This document shows positions 7,577 through 8,396 of a DNA stretch of 8,396 bases, piece by piece; the first letter of the stretch is position 1, and each line of letters opens with the position of its first letter. The DNA comes from an uncultured Eubacterium sp. (lineage in GTDB: Bacteria; Bacillota; Clostridia; Lachnospirales; Lachnospiraceae): positions 1 through 8,396 of the forward strand of contig CAJGDH010000074.1 in assembly GCA_904502145.1 (NCBI GenBank), read 5' to 3'. The translations under genes and the position numbers were made by a program. The notes beneath the pieces are model-generated. The model saw nothing but the letters and a program-made list of their open reading frames with translations, made no database searches and had not been told where the DNA came from.

Positions 7577-7628
7577 ATTATTAAGATCAGTGTGGCAGCC
7601 TTGTTCTTTGAGAAACAGGAGAATAATA

Positions 7629-8396
7629 ATGAAGTTACTGACCATAGCTATTCCCAGTTACAATGCCCAGGACTATATGAAGAACTGCATCAGGAGCCTT
7701 CTCCCCGGAGGGGAGGATGTGGAGATCCTCATCGTGGATGACGGATCAAAGGACGGAACCGGTGCTATCGCCGACGAATACGAGAAGGCATATCCCAGTA
7801 TCGTAAGAGCGATCCATCAGGAGAACGGCGGTCACGGGGAAGCCGTGAATGCAGGCTTGCGCAACGCTACCGGTTTCTTCTACAAAGTCGTGGACAGCGA
7901 CGACTGGGTAGCGCCTGACGCATATAAGGAGATCCTTGATTTCCTCAGGGAGGCGGTGAAAGAGGAGGAACCTCTGGATGCCCTGATCTCCAATTATGTA
8001 TACGAAAAACAGGGAGTAAGGCACAAAAAAGTCATTGAGTACCGCTCCATCCTGCCTCAGGGCAGGTATTTCAGCTGGGAGGATGTAGGAAGGTTCAAAG
8101 CGACACAGAACATCCTGATGCATTCTGTGATCTACCGTACCCAGCTGCTCAGAGACTGCGGTTTCGAGCTGCCGAAACATACTTTTTATGTAGATAATAT
8201 CTTCGTTTACTGGCCGCTTCCCTACCTGAAGAAAATGTACTATCTGGACGTGGATTTCTACCGTTATTACATCGGAAGAGGCGACCAGTCCGTCAATGAG
8301 AAAGTGATGATGTCGAGGATCGATCAGCAGATCAGGGTCAACCGGATCATGATCGATACCTATGCTTCACATAAGAACAGCTTTTACTGTAAAAAA
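7629..8396 (+). CDS. Glycosyltransferase family 2 (GT-A fold), 3' partial
   Basis: Cytoplasmic or membrane-associated enzyme that adds a sugar from a nucleotide-sugar donor to a glycan or lipid acceptor. The 256 codons visible run off the right edge without a stop. The N-terminus TIAIPSYNAQDYMKNCIRSL is the GT2 nucleotide-binding strand. VDDGS at 36-40 contacts the nucleotide. ENGGHGEAVNAGLRNATG at 65-82 is the conserved segment before the metal-binding DSDDW at 89-93. FYVDNIFVYW at 176-185 lies where the family usually has its catalytic acidic residue, and D179 is the candidate. No membrane segment is visible so far. The start is set by AGGAG at 7617-7621, 7 bases before ATG. The nearby flippase suggests surface-glycan synthesis, but purA lies between and the acceptor is unknown. 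Confidence 0.9.
   Translation, partial: MKLLTIAIPSYNAQDYMKNCIRSLLPGGEDVEILIVDDGSKDGTGAIADEYEKAYPSIVRAIHQENGGHGEAVNAGLRNATGFFYKVVDSDDWVAPDAYKEILDFLREAVKEEEPLDALISNYVYEKQGVRHKKVIEYRSILPQGRYFSWEDVGRFKATQNILMHSVIYRTQLLRDCGFELPKHTFYVDNIFVYWPLPYLKKMYYLDVDFYRYYIGRGDQSVNEKVMMSRIDQQIRVNRIMIDTYASHKNSFYCKK

Noticed and set aside
7556..7741. Small 61-codon open frame overlapping the glycosyltransferase start
   Set aside because: It has no ribosome binding site, and from 7629 it runs out of frame over the well-supported glycosyltransferase.

Overview
The window reads as a compact stretch of a Gram-positive Clostridia chromosome, most likely Lachnospiraceae or a close relative. The reasons are strong AGGAGG-type ribosome binding sites, an LTA-synthase-type enzyme, a SpoVB-like flippase, and purB and purA variants that I remember as typical of that group. 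The assignment is by eye and moderate in confidence. All six genes lie on the + strand. None looks broken, and there are no RNA genes, insertion sequences, CRISPR arrays or phage genes. No gene-free stretch exceeds about 155 bases.

Layout. Positions 1-1581 hold the 3' part of an LTA-synthase/sulfatase-fold membrane enzyme whose start is outside the window. It is followed after 34 bases by a lipoprotein glycoside hydrolase of family 3 (1616-2836), probably a beta-N-acetylhexosaminidase and probably in the same transcript. After a 90-base gap with a weak promoter candidate comes purB (2927-4360). A polytopic SpoVB/MurJ-like flippase with a TTG start (4405-6075) follows 44 bases later. A 153-base gap with a good SigA-type promoter and a roughly 115-nt structured leader precedes purA (6229-7521). 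After 107 bases carrying a perfect 6-bp inverted repeat, a family 2 glycosyltransferase starts at 7629 and runs off the right edge.

How the genes work together. Two themes are interleaved. PurA and PurB are the two enzymes that convert IMP to AMP through adenylosuccinate; PurB also acts in the IMP pathway itself. The other four genes build or remodel the cell envelope: a phosphoglycerol-type transferase, a surface muropeptide or glycan hydrolase, a lipid-linked glycan flippase and a glycosyltransferase.

Nothing here looks like a wholly new system. The best lead is PurA. It keeps the catalytic motifs but lacks several residues that bind IMP or recognise guanine in the E. coli enzyme, including the Lys of the usual TKxD motif. 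The purA leader, with mutually exclusive hairpins and no riboswitch I recognise, is a second, weaker lead.
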